Notes: generated by a model from the letters alone, not told the origin. A DNA stretch of 64,000 bases from Bacteroidota bacterium (GCA_027483445.1 JAIXUS010000042.1:1-64000); one strand, 5' to 3'. Counted from the stretch's first letter, positions 16,606-26,347 are shown. Numbers and translations: made by a program.

Positions 16606-18045
16606 ATGCAAAAGACCTTCATCAAGAATCTCGCATTGCTCATTGCCCTAAATCTGCTTATCAAGCCGTTTTGGGTTTTTGGTATTGAGCGCGAAGTGCA
16701 AGAAGTGGTGAAGACAGAGAATTACGGGCTTTATTTTGCCTTGTTCAACTTCTCGTTCTTATTGAATATTCTGCTCGATTTTGGGATTACCAATTTCAAC
16801 AACAAGAACATCGCCCAAAACAACCACCTGATAACCAAGCATTTTTCAAGCATTTTGGTGCTGAAGCTTTTGCTAGGTGGCATTTTTATGATAGTAACGC
16901 TGCTGCTGGGGTTTTTTCTCGGCTACGAGGGGCGAGAGCTGCATTTGTTGGGAATGATGGGGCTCAATCAGTTTTTGGCCTTCATGATCATGTATCTGCG
17001 GTCGAACCTGGCGGGATTACATTTGTTCACCACCGATAGTATCATTTCGGTTCTCGACCGGTCGTTGATGATTTTGTTCTGTGGTCTTTTGCTTTGGGGA
17101 AATGTGCTCGATAGGCCAATGACCATTGAGCTCTTTGTATACACCCAAAATTTTTCTTACGCTATAACGGCACTCATCACTCTGGCAATTGTGATGCGTA
17201 AAGCCAAGTTTACCCGGTTAAAGTGGCATTACCCTTTCTTTTTACTGATTTTAAGAAAGAGTTTTCCTTACGCAATTTTGGTGTTGTTGATGACCTTCTA
17301 CAACCGCGTTGATGCCGTTATGCTTGAGCGAATGCTGCCCGACGGTAAACTCGAAAGCGGAATTTATGCGGCAGCATACAGGGTGCTGGACTCTGCCAAT
17401 ATGTTCTCTTTTTTATTCGCCGGTTTGTTGCTTCCGATGTTTTCGAGAATGATTCGCTTCCAGGAATCGGTTGAGCAGCTTACTAAGCTTGCATTTACCA
17501 TTCTTATTACACCATCGGTTGTTGTTGTTGTTGCCTCGTTGTTTTATGGCGAAGACTTAATGCGCTTACTGTATGCCCATCATGCTGCGGAATCGGCTGA
17601 GGTTTTCGGAATTATAATGGGTTGCTTTGTTGCGACATCGTTAACCTACATTTTCGGAACGCTCTTAACGGCCAACGGCAATCTGATGCATCTCAACCTG
17701 ATGGCCGCTTCGGGAATGGTGCTTAACCTGTTGCTCAATTTAATTCTCATCCCTCACTTTAAGGCAGTAGGAGCCGCATGGTCGAGTTTGACCACTCAGT
17801 TCATCACGGCCCTACTACAAATTTATCTGGCACAGCGCATCTTTAAGTTTAGGGTTAACATTCGTTTGCTGGTGCAGCTTGTGCTCTTTGTTGTTTCGGT
17901 ATTTTTGATTGGCAGCCTCTGCCGTTCGTTTTTCAGCAATTGGGTTTATGGTGTACTTACTTTACTGATTGTCGGAGGCCTTTCATCATTCGCCATCGGT
18001 TTGTTGCATGTAAAGTCGATACTTCGGGTAATGAAGTATGGATAG
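16606..18045 (+). CDS. Wzx-like polysaccharide flippase (MOP/MATE superfamily)
   Basis: The protein has 479 residues with about 14 predicted membrane helices. The N-terminal part (LLIKPFWVFGIEREVQEVVK, NYGLYFALFNFSFLLNILLD, FGITNFNNKNIAQN) is typical of polysaccharide export proteins of the RfbX/Wzx type, and the last third looks like the polysaccharide biosynthesis C-terminal domain. The expected role is translocation of lipid-linked oligosaccharide across the inner membrane. It is followed by a Wzz-like protein and an O-antigen ligase or polymerase, which supports a surface-glycan role. Glycosyltransferases are absent from the cluster. Confidence 0.8.
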   Translation: MQKTFIKNLALLIALNLLIKPFWVFGIEREVQEVVKTENYGLYFALFNFSFLLNILLDFGITNFNNKNIAQNNHLITKHFSSILVLKLLLGGIFMIVTLLLGFFLGYEGRELHLLGMMGLNQFLAFMIMYLRSNLAGLHLFTTDSIISVLDRSLMILFCGLLLWGNVLDRPMTIELFVYTQNFSYAITALITLAIVMRKAKFTRLKWHYPFFLLILRKSFPYAILVLLMTFYNRVDAVMLERMLPDGKLESGIYAAAYRVLDSANMFSFLFAGLLLPMFSRMIRFQESVEQLTKLAFTILITPSVVVVVASLFYGEDLMRLLYAHHAAESAEVFGIIMGCFVATSLTYIFGTLLTANGNLMHLNLMAASGMVLNLLLNLILIPHFKAVGAAWSSLTTQFITALLQIYLAQRIFKFRVNIRLLVQLVLFVVSVFLIGSLCRSFFSNWVYGVLTLLIVGGLSSFAIGLLHVKSILRVMKYG

Positions 18046-18074
18046 TGCAGCCTGTCAGAAAGGTAGATATTATG

Positions 18075-18082
18075 TACATTTG
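18075..18082 (+). promoter_or_regulatory. -7 element for the Wzz-like gene
   Basis: TACATTTG matches TAnnTTTG, 32 nt before ATG 18115. It suggests that the Wzz-ligase pair can be transcribed separately from the flippase. Confidence 0.55.
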
Positions 18083-18114
18083 CCCGCGACCTTAACGCAA
18101 CAGCATTCCCATTC

Positions 18115-19146
18115 ATGGAAAACAATACTAACGGCAGCCTTTTCGACTCCACCAATTTGATTTTGTTTCTTTGGTCGAAACGGAAGCCAATTCTAATAGC
18201 CACTGCATTAGCAGCCGTAGCCTCCATCATTTTTTCCTCGGAGTTTTTCATTAGGCCAAAGTTCAAGTCCAGCGTTATCCTTTTCCCAACCACTAACAGC
18301 TCGATTTCAAAGTCATTGCTGAGTGAAAACCAGTTTGAAAAAGAGAACATTCTGCAATTTGGTGAAGAAGAGCAGGTTGAGCAAATGATGCAGATTCTCA
18401 ACTCTGATGAGATTCGTGAACGAGTTATTGAGAAGTTTGATTTGATGAAGCATTATCGAATTGATCCTGATGCGCGTTACCCGCGCACTGAGCTCAATCG
18501 AAAATTTGAAGAGAACATTTCCTTTAATCGTACCGAGTATTTGTCGGTGCGTATAGATGTGATGGACGAAGATCCGGGTTTGGCGGCCATTATGGCCAAC
18601 GAGATTGCCTCACTGCTCGACACAGTGAAAACGCGTATGCAACATGAGCGCGCCCGCAAGGCCTTGGCCATCGTAGAGAAGGAATACCGCGATTTTGAAA
18701 GATATCTCAAAGCCCGCGAAGATACCCTCAAGCGACTTCGTTTATTGGGAGTTTTGGATTACACCTCTCAGGTAGAGCGTCTGAGCGAGGCTTATGGTAA
18801 GGCACTTGTCGAAAACAATACCCGGGCTCTGGCCACCATTCAGGAGCAAATGAACATTCTTGCCCAGTATGGCGGTGTTTCTATGTCTATCGAACAAGAC
18901 ATGGAGCACGACCGTAAGAATTTAAGCCAACTAAAAACCAAGTTTGAAGAAGCCAAGGTGGATGCGAGTGAGAAGATTCCCCACAAGTTTGTGGTGAATT
19001 TGGCCAAGCCCGCCGAAAAAAAATCATATCCAGTACGCTGGCTTATTGTCGTTGTTTCGACCCTCGCAACGGCATTGCTCGCCATAGTGATTGTGCTGTT
19101 AATGGAGAATATCCGCAGAATTCGCAGCCGGATGCATGTGGCCTAA
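18115..19146 (+). CDS. Wzz/GumC-like chain-length determinant protein
   Basis: The protein has 343 residues. It has the two-helix topology of polysaccharide co-polymerases: an N-terminal membrane helix (KPILIATALAAVASIIFSS) and a C-terminal one (RWLIVVVSTLATALLAIVIV), with a long helical periplasmic domain (RARKALAIVEKEYRDFERYL, LEAYG-type coils). The cytoplasmic tail is short and there is no tyrosine kinase domain. The predicted role is control of O-antigen or capsule chain length together with the polymerase/ligase encoded next. It overlaps the next gene by 11 nt. Confidence 0.8.
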   Translation: MENNTNGSLFDSTNLILFLWSKRKPILIATALAAVASIIFSSEFFIRPKFKSSVILFPTTNSSISKSLLSENQFEKENILQFGEEEQVEQMMQILNSDEIRERVIEKFDLMKHYRIDPDARYPRTELNRKFEENISFNRTEYLSVRIDVMDEDPGLAAIMANEIASLLDTVKTRMQHERARKALAIVEKEYRDFERYLKAREDTLKRLRLLGVLDYTSQVERLSEAYGKALVENNTRALATIQEQMNILAQYGGVSMSIEQDMEHDRKNLSQLKTKFEEAKVDASEKIPHKFVVNLAKPAEKKSYPVRWLIVVVSTLATALLAIVIVLLMENIRRIRSRMHVA

Positions 19147-20611
19147 GCAGTTGAAAAATATTCTCTCCGATGGCGGACTCGCACGTTGGATGTACGGCAT
19201 TATTGCAGCGTTTATTGCAGTAAACAGCTACCTGCTAACTCAGGAGTTTTATCTGCTGCCCATTCTGCCATTGGTGCTGTTTATCATTTTCGCAGCCATC
19301 GTTTCTATCGATAAGCTCGTTTATTTTATTTTGTTTTTCACGCCATTCTCGCTTACTGCCGAGTTTAGTGAGTTTGCGGCGCTTACCCTTCCCACCGAGC
19401 CCTTGCTCTTTGGCGTAATGTTGGTCTTCTTTTTCAAACTGCTTTTCGAAGGAGGCTTCGACCGTCGAATTACCCGACATCCGGTTACTTTGGCCATTTT
19501 GTTTCACCTGGTGTGGATGTTTTTTACCACCCTCACCTCCACAATGCCCCTGGTTTCGCTCAAGTATTTTATTGCCCGACTTTGGTTTGTGGTGAGCTTT
19601 TACTTTGTGGCTACCCAAATTTTTCGGGATTCTTCCAGCATCCGAACGTGGATTTGGACCTTCACCGTGCCCTTGAGTATTGTGATTTTATATTCTGTTG
19701 CACAGTTTTTTGCCTATAACATCGATAAGAACGCGCTTTACTGGGTAATGCAGCCTTTCTTTAAAGACCACACTATTTATGGGGCTGTAATTGCCATGGT
19801 TTTGCCGGTCATGTTTGTGTTTTCGTTCGACAAAAGCTACACACCCAAATACCGATTTATTTCTTTTGGTTTCTTTATGATTATCCTCATTGGTGTTGTG
19901 GTTTCCTACACCAGAGCGGCGTGGCTCAGCATTGCGGGAGCATATTGCATCTATCTGCTGTACCTGCTTCGGATCAATTGGAAGCTTGTCGCCTTTGGGG
20001 GAATCATTGCGCTGGCCGGAGTAATTCACTATCAGGACGAAATCATGCTCAAGCTTGGGCGTAACAAGCAAAGCTCCTCTCAAGACCTGGCCAAACACCT
20101 CAAGTCGGTTTCGAACATTAAGTCCGATGCCTCCAACCTTGAACGCATCAACCGTTGGAGTTCAGCTTTGCGCATGTTTCGCGACAAGCCACTCACCGGT
20201 TTTGGCCCTGGAACGTACCGTTTTCAGTATGCCCCGTACCAAAGGTCGTATGAGTTGACCTATGTGAGCACCAATGCCGGCACCTTGGGCAACGCGCACA
20301 GCGAATATTTGGGACCACTCTCTGAGCAGGGTGTTTTGGGTACCTTGAGCATGTTAAGTATCGTGATTTTAACCATCATAACCGGATCGCGACTCTATCA
20401 TAAAGCCCGTAATCTTCAGGTGAAATACTTATCTATTGGAATTTTACTGGGCTTGTTTACGTATTTCCTGCACGGGTTTTTGAACAACTTCCTCGATCAG
20501 GATAAGGCTTCTGCGCCTTTTTGGTCGATGATTGCCATTTTGGTTGCGCTGGATGTTTACCACAACAAACCGCTTGAGCAAAGCCCATCAAAAGAAGCGG
20601 CAGGTGAGTAA
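19136..20611 (+). CDS. O-antigen ligase/polymerase family membrane protein
   Basis: The protein has 491 residues with about 12 membrane helices and a large periplasmic loop (about residues 305-410) that contains the Wzy_C/WaaL-type features: RINRWSSALRMFRDKPLTGF, GPGTYRF, and NAHSEYLGPLSEQG with the conserved His. Such proteins polymerise O units or transfer O-antigen to lipid A-core. The two functions cannot be told apart by sequence alone. The start overlaps the Wzz-like gene. The stop region overlaps the 3' end of the convergent phosphatase gene by 24 bp. Confidence 0.85.
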   Translation: MWPKQLKNILSDGGLARWMYGIIAAFIAVNSYLLTQEFYLLPILPLVLFIIFAAIVSIDKLVYFILFFTPFSLTAEFSEFAALTLPTEPLLFGVMLVFFFKLLFEGGFDRRITRHPVTLAILFHLVWMFFTTLTSTMPLVSLKYFIARLWFVVSFYFVATQIFRDSSSIRTWIWTFTVPLSIVILYSVAQFFAYNIDKNALYWVMQPFFKDHTIYGAVIAMVLPVMFVFSFDKSYTPKYRFISFGFFMIILIGVVVSYTRAAWLSIAGAYCIYLLYLLRINWKLVAFGGIIALAGVIHYQDEIMLKLGRNKQSSSQDLAKHLKSVSNIKSDASNLERINRWSSALRMFRDKPLTGFGPGTYRFQYAPYQRSYELTYVSTNAGTLGNAHSEYLGPLSEQGVLGTLSMLSIVILTIITGSRLYHKARNLQVKYLSIGILLGLFTYFLHGFLNNFLDQDKASAPFWSMIAILVALDVYHNKPLEQSPSKEAAGE

Positions 20612-21811
20612 GGCGATGTCGTCGATGAATGGTTGATTGCCTTTGTATGAAGCCAAATAGCGAATCAGCATTTCGTTAAAGGCCGAAGAGGAAAGCCCTG
20701 TGTTCTGACGAAGTAGTTGTTCCAATTGCTCAATGCCAAAATCAACTCCTCCTTCATTTTCCTGTTCTACCAAACCGTCGGTGTAACACACAATCATGGC
20801 ACCGGGCCCTATGGTTAATTCACCGCATTCAAGGCGAAAAAGTTTTTCAAGCATTCCAAGGCCGGTGGTGCCTTTGTCGAGAACCGTAATTTCGTTGCCA
20901 CACAGCATTACCGGTGGGTTATGGCCCGCATTGATGTACTCAAGCTTTCGCTCGCTGATCGTGTACTTTGCCAGAAAAAAGGTGATAAACTTCTCTCCCT
21001 TTGCACTTTGAGCCACACGGTCGTTCATATCGGTAATGATGGCGCGCAAATCAGACGTTGTAGCGACCCTGGCTCTAAGATAGGCCTGAAAATTTGCCAT
21101 TAGCAGTGCGGCCGGTAAGCCCTTGCCGGAAACATCGCCCATGCAAAAAAGCACTTCATCGTCGTTGAGTCGAATGAAATCGTAATAGTCGCCTCCAATT
21201 TGCCTCACCGGCCTGTAAACTGCCGCAAAATCGAAGTGCTCGTCGAGTGGGAGCGATGAGGGAATAAAAAGCGACTGTACTTCGCGCGCCATATCGAGCT
21301 CACGGCGAAGCATTTCCTGCTGCACATTTTCTCGGAAGAGCCGCTTATTTTCGATGGCCACAGCGATAACATTCGATATTGTTTGCACAAATTCTAAATC
21401 GATTTTTCGCTCGGTGAGTAAGGTGGTTCTGTCGAGATTGCCAATAAGCAAATAGCTCAGGGCCTTTCCTTTGTGTTCAACCGGAATAACAATATCGAAG
21501 GGCTGAAGGCAGGCCAAATGGCTTCCGTTAAGGATTGTTACATCGTGTATGTCGGCCAGATCGCGCTCAGGTCTAATGGCGTCTATACTGGCTTCTGCAT
21601 CAATACATACGGGCCACTTCCACATGTCGGTTCTGGAGCAGAAGGCGAGCCTGGTGAATCCGCACTGTCGGGTGAGAATGTATTCATACACGCTAAAAAG
21701 CTCCTTTTCGGGCGTGTTATTGTTGATGGCACGCGTAACCTGAAGCAGGGCGTACAACTGATCGCGATAACGCTGATCGGTTGATGCAATTGCTTTTATC
21801 TCCTGCTCCAT
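20588..21811 (-). CDS. PP2C-type (SpoIIE/RsbU) phosphatase with GAF-like domain
   Basis: The protein has 407 residues. Residues about 12-165 look like a GAF sensor (LYALLQVTRAINNN, VIPVEHKGKALSYLLIGNLD, FVQTISNVIAVAIENKRLF). A helical linker (REMLRRELDMAREVQSLFIP) leads to the PP2C SpoIIE domain from about 205: IGGDYYDFIRL, CMGDVSGKGLPAALLMANFQ, FFLAKYTI, YINAGHNPP, MIVCYTDGLVE, with the metal-binding Asp residues present. Such enzymes dephosphorylate anti-sigma-factor antagonists in partner-switching pathways; no kinase or antagonist gene is nearby. It lies 18 nt downstream of lpxD and is likely co-transcribed. Confidence 0.85.
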   Translation of the reverse strand: MEQEIKAIASTDQRYRDQLYALLQVTRAINNNTPEKELFSVYEYILTRQCGFTRLAFCSRTDMWKWPVCIDAEASIDAIRPERDLADIHDVTILNGSHLACLQPFDIVIPVEHKGKALSYLLIGNLDRTTLLTERKIDLEFVQTISNVIAVAIENKRLFRENVQQEMLRRELDMAREVQSLFIPSSLPLDEHFDFAAVYRPVRQIGGDYYDFIRLNDDEVLFCMGDVSGKGLPAALLMANFQAYLRARVATTSDLRAIITDMNDRVAQSAKGEKFITFFLAKYTISERKLEYINAGHNPPVMLCGNEITVLDKGTTGLGMLEKLFRLECGELTIGPGAMIVCYTDGLVEQENEGGVDFGIEQLEQLLRQNTGLSSSAFNEMLIRYLASYKGNQPFIDDIALLTCRFF

Positions 21812-21829
21812 GATGATTACCTGCTGAAT

Positions 21830-22774
21830 TTATTGCTTTTCCAAGGCCTTAAGGCGCTCTAAAATATCGGGAATCTGTTTGAGATAGGCCAACTCGCGCA
21901 TTTTAGCTCTGGCTTCTCCCACGGGGTAACCAAAATAAGTTTCTCCGGCGTCGAGCGATTTAGGTACTCCTGATTGTGCCAACACCACCGCTTTTTTCCC
22001 TATGGTAAGGTCTTTTGAAACGCCCACCTGGCCCCACAAAATCACCTCGTCTTCAATATGAGCCACGCCGGCAACACCCACCTGAGCGGCAAACAAACAA
22101 TGCTCTCCAACAACGGTGTCGTGCCCAACATGTATTTGATTGTCGAACTTAGTGCCCTTACCAATCACAGTATCGCCGGTTACTCCACGGTCGATGGTAC
22201 AGCCGGCGCCAATTTCAACGTCATCACCAATAACTACCCTGCCACAACTGCGCATTTTATCGTAGCCCTCGGGCCGCCGCTTAAAGTAAAATGCATCGGC
22301 TCCGATTACAGTGCCGGCATGAATAACTACGCGGTCGCCGATAATGGTGTGGTCGTAAATGGTTACGTTAGGGTGAATCAGGCAATCGCGGCCGATAACC
22401 ACATGGTTTCCCACAAAACTACCCGGCTGTATATGTGTGCCTTCGCCAATTGCAGCCAATGGGCTAATCATCCGTTCGGATGGCTGATACGGCATGAAGA
22501 AATCGACCAGAAAATTGTAATCCCTGAAAGGATCATCGCTGATTAACAAAGCTTTCCCTGGAGGGCAGTCGACCTCTTTATTAATGAGGATGGTTGTTGC
22601 CGAAGAGTTCAGGCATTTATCGTAGTACTTCGGATGGTCGACAAACGAGAGGTCGCCGGCCTCTACCTTATGAATTTCGTTAAGGCCCGAAATCGGGTGG
22701 TTGGGATTGCCAACGGCTTTGGCACCAATAAGTTCAGCAATTTCCGCAAGGCTTCGTGAAGGCTCCAGTTTCAT
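21830..22774 (-). CDS. lpxD: UDP-3-O-(3-hydroxyacyl)glucosamine N-acyltransferase (LpxD)
   Basis: 314 residues from ATG 22774 (MKLEPSRSLAEIAELIG); the TTG upstream is less likely. LpxD adds the N-linked hydroxyacyl chain in lipid A synthesis. The N-terminal uridine-binding domain (ISGLNEIHKVEAGDLSFVDH) is followed by a left-handed beta-helix of hexapeptide repeats (IGRDCLIHPNVTIYDHTIIG, IGAGCTIDRGVTGDTVIGKG) with the catalytic-type His in NQIHVGHDTVVGEHC. The length is slightly short for LpxD. Bacteroidota often carry a second LpxD-like paralogue, so the main or paralogue assignment is open. Confidence 0.8.
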   Translation of the reverse strand: MKLEPSRSLAEIAELIGAKAVGNPNHPISGLNEIHKVEAGDLSFVDHPKYYDKCLNSSATTILINKEVDCPPGKALLISDDPFRDYNFLVDFFMPYQPSERMISPLAAIGEGTHIQPGSFVGNHVVIGRDCLIHPNVTIYDHTIIGDRVVIHAGTVIGADAFYFKRRPEGYDKMRSCGRVVIGDDVEIGAGCTIDRGVTGDTVIGKGTKFDNQIHVGHDTVVGEHCLFAAQVGVAGVAHIEDEVILWGQVGVSKDLTIGKKAVVLAQSGVPKSLDAGETYFGYPVGEARAKMRELAYLKQIPDILERLKALEKQ

Positions 22775-22863
22775 ACGTGTCGAACAATGCCGCAAGGTAA
22801 TGTAATTTTACGCCTCGCTTCACAGACAACAATCGGAGGCTGTCGGAGTTTTAGCTAAACACA

Positions 22864-23763
22864 ATGACCATTCGCGAGGCCCTTACCCTGCTCGAGCTCC
22901 AAGCGCCTGTTACTCATGAACAGGTTCGGAAGGCTTTTCGCAGGTTGGCCAAACAGTGGCACCCCGATTTACAGCCCAATCTTCTGGCGCAGCAACGCGC
23001 TTCGGAGGTGTTCATTCAACTGCGAAAAGCCTGCGATTATCTGCTGGAACGTAGCGAAGAGGCCATCAACCACCCGGGCCCTGAACGCCGAATAATCCAT
23101 CGGGTGCGCCGAACATCGCCGGTGCAGAAATCACCCGTTCCGGTTGTTCATCATCCACTCTTTCAGGAAGTTGAAAACGTTGCCCGCCTGTTTAGACTCA
23201 TTGGCCGAAAGGAGAAGAAGAATGCCTTTTTCCGTCGTTGGGGCGCCTTTCAATTCTCGCCCGGCTCCTGGCTTGGTAAAATGTATGAAGTCCTGATTGA
23301 GCGCCGTTTCCCTTCTGAAGATCGGCTCGATGGCTTGGCCTACGCTTTATTCAGACTTTTCCATGTGCTTTGGGGTAGTATTTTTCTCATTGTCTTGTTT
23401 ATCGGCCTTTCTTTGGCCGGACTCCTTTCGGTGGCCATCTTGTTTCCACCGGTAATGGGCTTTTTGGGCGTTTACACGGTGTATCACTTTGCCCTTGAAA
23501 AAAGTGTGCGAAAACTCAACAAGTCCATCGTGCCGGGTAACCGACTTTCGTGGATCAATGCCCGGTCGAAATACCTGTTCATTCGCAGTATACCCTTGTT
23601 GCCCATGTTGGCCCTGGCCGCCCTTTGCCTGTTTCTCAGTTTAAGCGGAACCTTCTATGTGCGAAGTTTAGCCATCTGCTTTAGCTTGATGATTATCATG
23701 TTGGTTTTGAGCGTGGTATACGAATGGCTGCATTTTTATCGAATTAGGCAGATGGCCGGTTAG
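22864..23763 (+). CDS. J-domain membrane protein
   Basis: The protein has 299 residues. Residues 1-65 form a DnaJ domain with the diagnostic HPD in RLAKQWHPDLQPN. A basic linker follows (RRIIHRVRRTSPVQKS). The C-terminal half has four predicted membrane helices in two pairs (LWGSIFLIVLFIGLSLAGLL, FPPVMGFLGVYTVYHFAL, FIRSIPLLPMLALAALCLFL, LAICFSLMIIMLVLSVVY). J domains stimulate DnaK ATPase, so this protein may recruit DnaK to the inner membrane. No known family with this layout was recognised. It is divergent from lpxD. Confidence 0.7.
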   Translation: MTIREALTLLELQAPVTHEQVRKAFRRLAKQWHPDLQPNLLAQQRASEVFIQLRKACDYLLERSEEAINHPGPERRIIHRVRRTSPVQKSPVPVVHHPLFQEVENVARLFRLIGRKEKKNAFFRRWGAFQFSPGSWLGKMYEVLIERRFPSEDRLDGLAYALFRLFHVLWGSIFLIVLFIGLSLAGLLSVAILFPPVMGFLGVYTVYHFALEKSVRKLNKSIVPGNRLSWINARSKYLFIRSIPLLPMLALAALCLFLSLSGTFYVRSLAICFSLMIIMLVLSVVYEWLHFYRIRQMAG

Positions 23764-23833
23764 GTGTGGATGACCTTTTCAACCGCCTTAAACCTGAAAA
23801 ATCCTTTAGATTTACCGCAACTTTTCCTTCCAT

Positions 23834-24325
23834 ATGCTTCGAATTCTTTCCCTCGCTTTAATCGTATTGTTTTCGGCCTGCGGCCCGACGGAAAAAGGCA
23901 GCCCTGTGGCGTACAACGACAGTTTGGTTGTTCAACAAATGAAAGTGGCAGAGGCCTCCGATCGGATGCTTGAAGTACTCGATACTTACGTGAAAGAAGA
24001 CATGGAGACTGTTTACGGACGATTCACGGAGGCCATTGAAAAAGCCCTTGAACGCACCGAAGCCTTGGGCGCCTATGGTGAAGATGATACCTTCAGACAG
24101 GCAACACTTTCCTATTTGAATACTTTTAAAGACCTGGCCTCCAACCAGTATCGCGAAGCCCTCCAATTGCTTTCTAAAGGCGATAGTGCTTACACGCCGG
24201 TAGATGAGAAACGCATTGAGTTGCTGTACAAGGAAATTGATGCGCGCAGTGCAAAAGTTACAGAGGCCTGCCGTGAAGCTCAGGAAGCCTTTGCCCGCAA
24301 GTACAATCTTCAATTGAATCCTTGA
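23834..24325 (+). CDS. Lipoprotein, possibly LIC11966-like
   Basis: The protein has 163 residues. The signal peptide MLRILSLALIVLFSAC ends in a lipobox (FSAC). The mature part is almost entirely helical (VAYNDSLVVQQMKVAEASDR, then long amphipathic stretches) and ends FARKYNLQLNP. The YND motif after the lipid anchor and the helical architecture recall LIC11966-type surface lipoproteins of Bacteroidota, but this is a memory-based match. The next gene starts 6 nt after the stop, so both may share one mRNA. Confidence 0.65.
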   Translation: MLRILSLALIVLFSACGPTEKGSPVAYNDSLVVQQMKVAEASDRMLEVLDTYVKEDMETVYGRFTEAIEKALERTEALGAYGEDDTFRQATLSYLNTFKDLASNQYREALQLLSKGDSAYTPVDEKRIELLYKEIDARSAKVTEACREAQEAFARKYNLQLNP

Positions 24326-24331
24326 GTTGTG

Positions 24332-24862
24332 ATGACCATAAACGCCGATACCCCTGCTTCAAGATTTCCCATTGGCCGTTTTGCAGAGCCGGAAAGCCAT
24401 ACAGCCGAAGATTTAAGGCTTTGGATTGAGCAAATCTCCCATCTCCCGCATCACCTGCTGAAAGTGGTGCAAGAGCTTAGCGATACTCAGCTCGATACGC
24501 CTTACCGCGAAGGTGGTTGGACAGGGCGGCAGGTTATTCACCATTTGGCCGACTCTCACCTGAATTGCCTCACGAGGGTCAAACTCGTTTTAACCGAAGA
24601 AAACCCGGTAATTAAACCGTACAACGAAAACGCTTGGGCAAAACTTCCCGATTATGCTGAAAGTATCGACAGCGCACTCGATATCATCAGAGGAGTGCAT
24701 CACAAGCTGTCTGTTGTGTTAAAGGCCTGTCGGCCCGATGACTTTGAGCGTCTTTACACCCATCCACAATACGGTTACACCCGCTCGCTGGCTTATCTCT
24801 GTGCATTGTATGCCTGGCATGGGGCTCATCATACTGCACATCTTCGATTGCTGATGAAGTAA
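24332..24862 (+). CDS. YfiT/DinB-family putative metal-dependent transferase or hydrolase
   Basis: About 176 residues from ATG 24332 (a GTG directly upstream is also in frame). The motifs are those of the Bacillus YfiT/BstA group of the DinB superfamily: FPIGRFAEPE at the N-terminus, YREGGWTGRQVIHHLADSHL with the first metal-binding His, and YAWHGAHHTAHL with the other two His. DinB-fold proteins bind one divalent metal by three His; members act as thiol-dependent (for example bacillithiol) S-transferases. The substrate here is unknown. The gene lies between a lipoprotein gene and asnS. Confidence 0.85.
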   Translation: MTINADTPASRFPIGRFAEPESHTAEDLRLWIEQISHLPHHLLKVVQELSDTQLDTPYREGGWTGRQVIHHLADSHLNCLTRVKLVLTEENPVIKPYNENAWAKLPDYAESIDSALDIIRGVHHKLSVVLKACRPDDFERLYTHPQYGYTRSLAYLCALYAWHGAHHTAHLRLLMK

Positions 24863-24878
24863 ATCGGAACGCCTTTCC

Positions 24879-24886
24879 TATTTTTG
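24879..24886 (+). promoter_or_regulatory. -7 element of asnS
   Basis: TATTTTTG matches TAnnTTTG, 24 nt before ATG 24911, in the short gap after the YfiT-like gene. Confidence 0.6.
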
Positions 24887-24910
24887 CGGCCTTATTGTAA
24901 TCACGATACT

Positions 24911-26347
24911 ATGGCCCTTAACACACCTCTGCGCATTGCCGATATTCTTCTTACCCAGCCCGAAGACCAAATTCTGAGTGTATCAGGATGGGTGCGCACC
25001 AAGCGGGGAAATAAAGAGGTGGCGTTTATTGCCATCAGTGATGGCTCAACCATTCATACCCTGCAGTTGGTTGCAGAAGTGAGCCGCTTTGATGAGGAGC
25101 TGATGAAGAAGATTCAAACCGGAGCAGCCATCCGCGTTCGCGGAAAACTGGTAGCCTCTCAGGGCTCCGGTCAGGCTGTTGAGCTTCTCGCCGAAGAACT
25201 CACAGTGCTGGGGGAGGCCCCAGCTGAGGATTATCCGCTTCAAAAGAAGAAGCATACTTTGGAGTTTCTGCGCGAAATTGCCCATCTGCGCCCGCGCACC
25301 AATACATTCGGCGCCATTTTTCGCATTCGTCACACTCTTGCATACGCAATTCATCACTACTTCAACAGCAAGCACTTTTACTATGTACATGCTCCAATCA
25401 TAACCGGCTCCGATGCTGAGGGTGCCGGTGAGATGTTTCGGGTGAGTACATTGGATGCCGGCAATCCACCCCGAAAAGAAGACGGAACCGTCGACTTTAG
25501 TCAGGATTTCTTCGGAAAAGAAGCCAACCTCACTGTTTCCGGGCAACTTGAGGCCGAGCTGGCAGCCTTGGCGCTCTCCCGGGTGTACACTTTTGGTCCA
25601 ACATTCCGCGCGGAGAACTCAAATACGACGCGACACCTTGCTGAGTTTTGGATGATTGAACCGGAGGCGGCGTTTTTTGAGCTGGAAGACAACATGAATC
25701 TGGCCGAAGATTTCCTGAAATACCTCATTGCATACGTGTTGGAAAACAACGCCGATGATCTGGCCTTTTTGGAAAAGCGTCTGTTGGAGGAGGAAAGTCA
25801 GATTGCCAAAGATCAACGAAGTCCAATGCCATTGCTAGAGAAACTGCGCTTTGTGTTGGAAAACCCCTTTGAGCGCATTACCTACACCGAAGCGATTAGC
25901 ATTTTGGAACGTTCCGGCAAGAAGTTCGAATTTCCCGTGAAGTGGGGCATCGACCTTCAAAGCGAGCATGAGCGTTATCTGGTAGAAAAACACTTCAAGA
26001 AGCCGGTAATCCTCACCAATTATCCGAAAGACATTAAGGCTTTTTACATGAAGCAAGATGCCGATGGAAAGACTGTTCGGGCTATGGATGTTCTTTTTCC
26101 CGGAATTGGAGAAATTATCGGGGGCTCACAGCGCGAAGAAGAGTACGACAAGCTTAGTCGTCGTGTGGATGAAATGGGCATTCACCGCGAAAGCCTTTGG
26201 TGGTATCTCGAAACCCGAAAATTCGGAACTGTGCCGCACAGCGGGTTTGGCTTAGGTTTCGAGCGCCTTGTGTTGTTTGTAACCGGCATGGGGAATATCC
26301 GCGATGTGATTCCTTTTCCAAGAACCCCGCGCAATTTGGAATTTTAA
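24911..26347 (+). CDS. asnS: Asparaginyl-tRNA synthetase
   Basis: 478 residues from ATG 24911; the upstream in-frame codons overlap the promoter element. The N-terminal OB-fold anticodon-binding domain ([20 protein letters not shown]) is followed by the class II catalytic core: [15 protein letters not shown] (motif 1 region), [20 protein letters not shown] (motif 2), and [20 protein letters not shown] (motif 3). It charges tRNA-Asn in the cytoplasm. An insertion typical of bacterial AsnRS lies near residues 280-330. The gene precedes rpoN, with one opposite-strand gene between, a common neighbourhood in Bacteroidota. Its stop overlaps the convergent DUF6134 gene by 4 nt. Confidence 0.95.
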   Translation: MALNTPLRIADILLTQPEDQILSVSGWVRTKRGNKEVAFIAISDGSTIHTLQLVAEVSRFDEELMKKIQTGAAIRVRGKLVASQGSGQAVELLAEELTVLGEAPAEDYPLQKKKHTLEFLREIAHLRPRTNTFGAIFRIRHTLAYAIHHYFNSKHFYYVHAPIITGSDAEGAGEMFRVSTLDAGNPPRKEDGTVDFSQDFFGKEANLTVSGQLEAELAALALSRVYTFGPTFRAENSNTTRHLAEFWMIEPEAAFFELEDNMNLAEDFLKYLIAYVLENNADDLAFLEKRLLEEESQIAKDQRSPMPLLEKLRFVLENPFERITYTEAISILERSGKKFEFPVKWGIDLQSEHERYLVEKHFKKPVILTNYPKDIKAFYMKQDADGKTVRAMDVLFPGIGEIIGGSQREEEYDKLSRRVDEMGIHRESLWWYLETRKFGTVPHSGFGLGFERLVLFVTGMGNIRDVIPFPRTPRNLEF

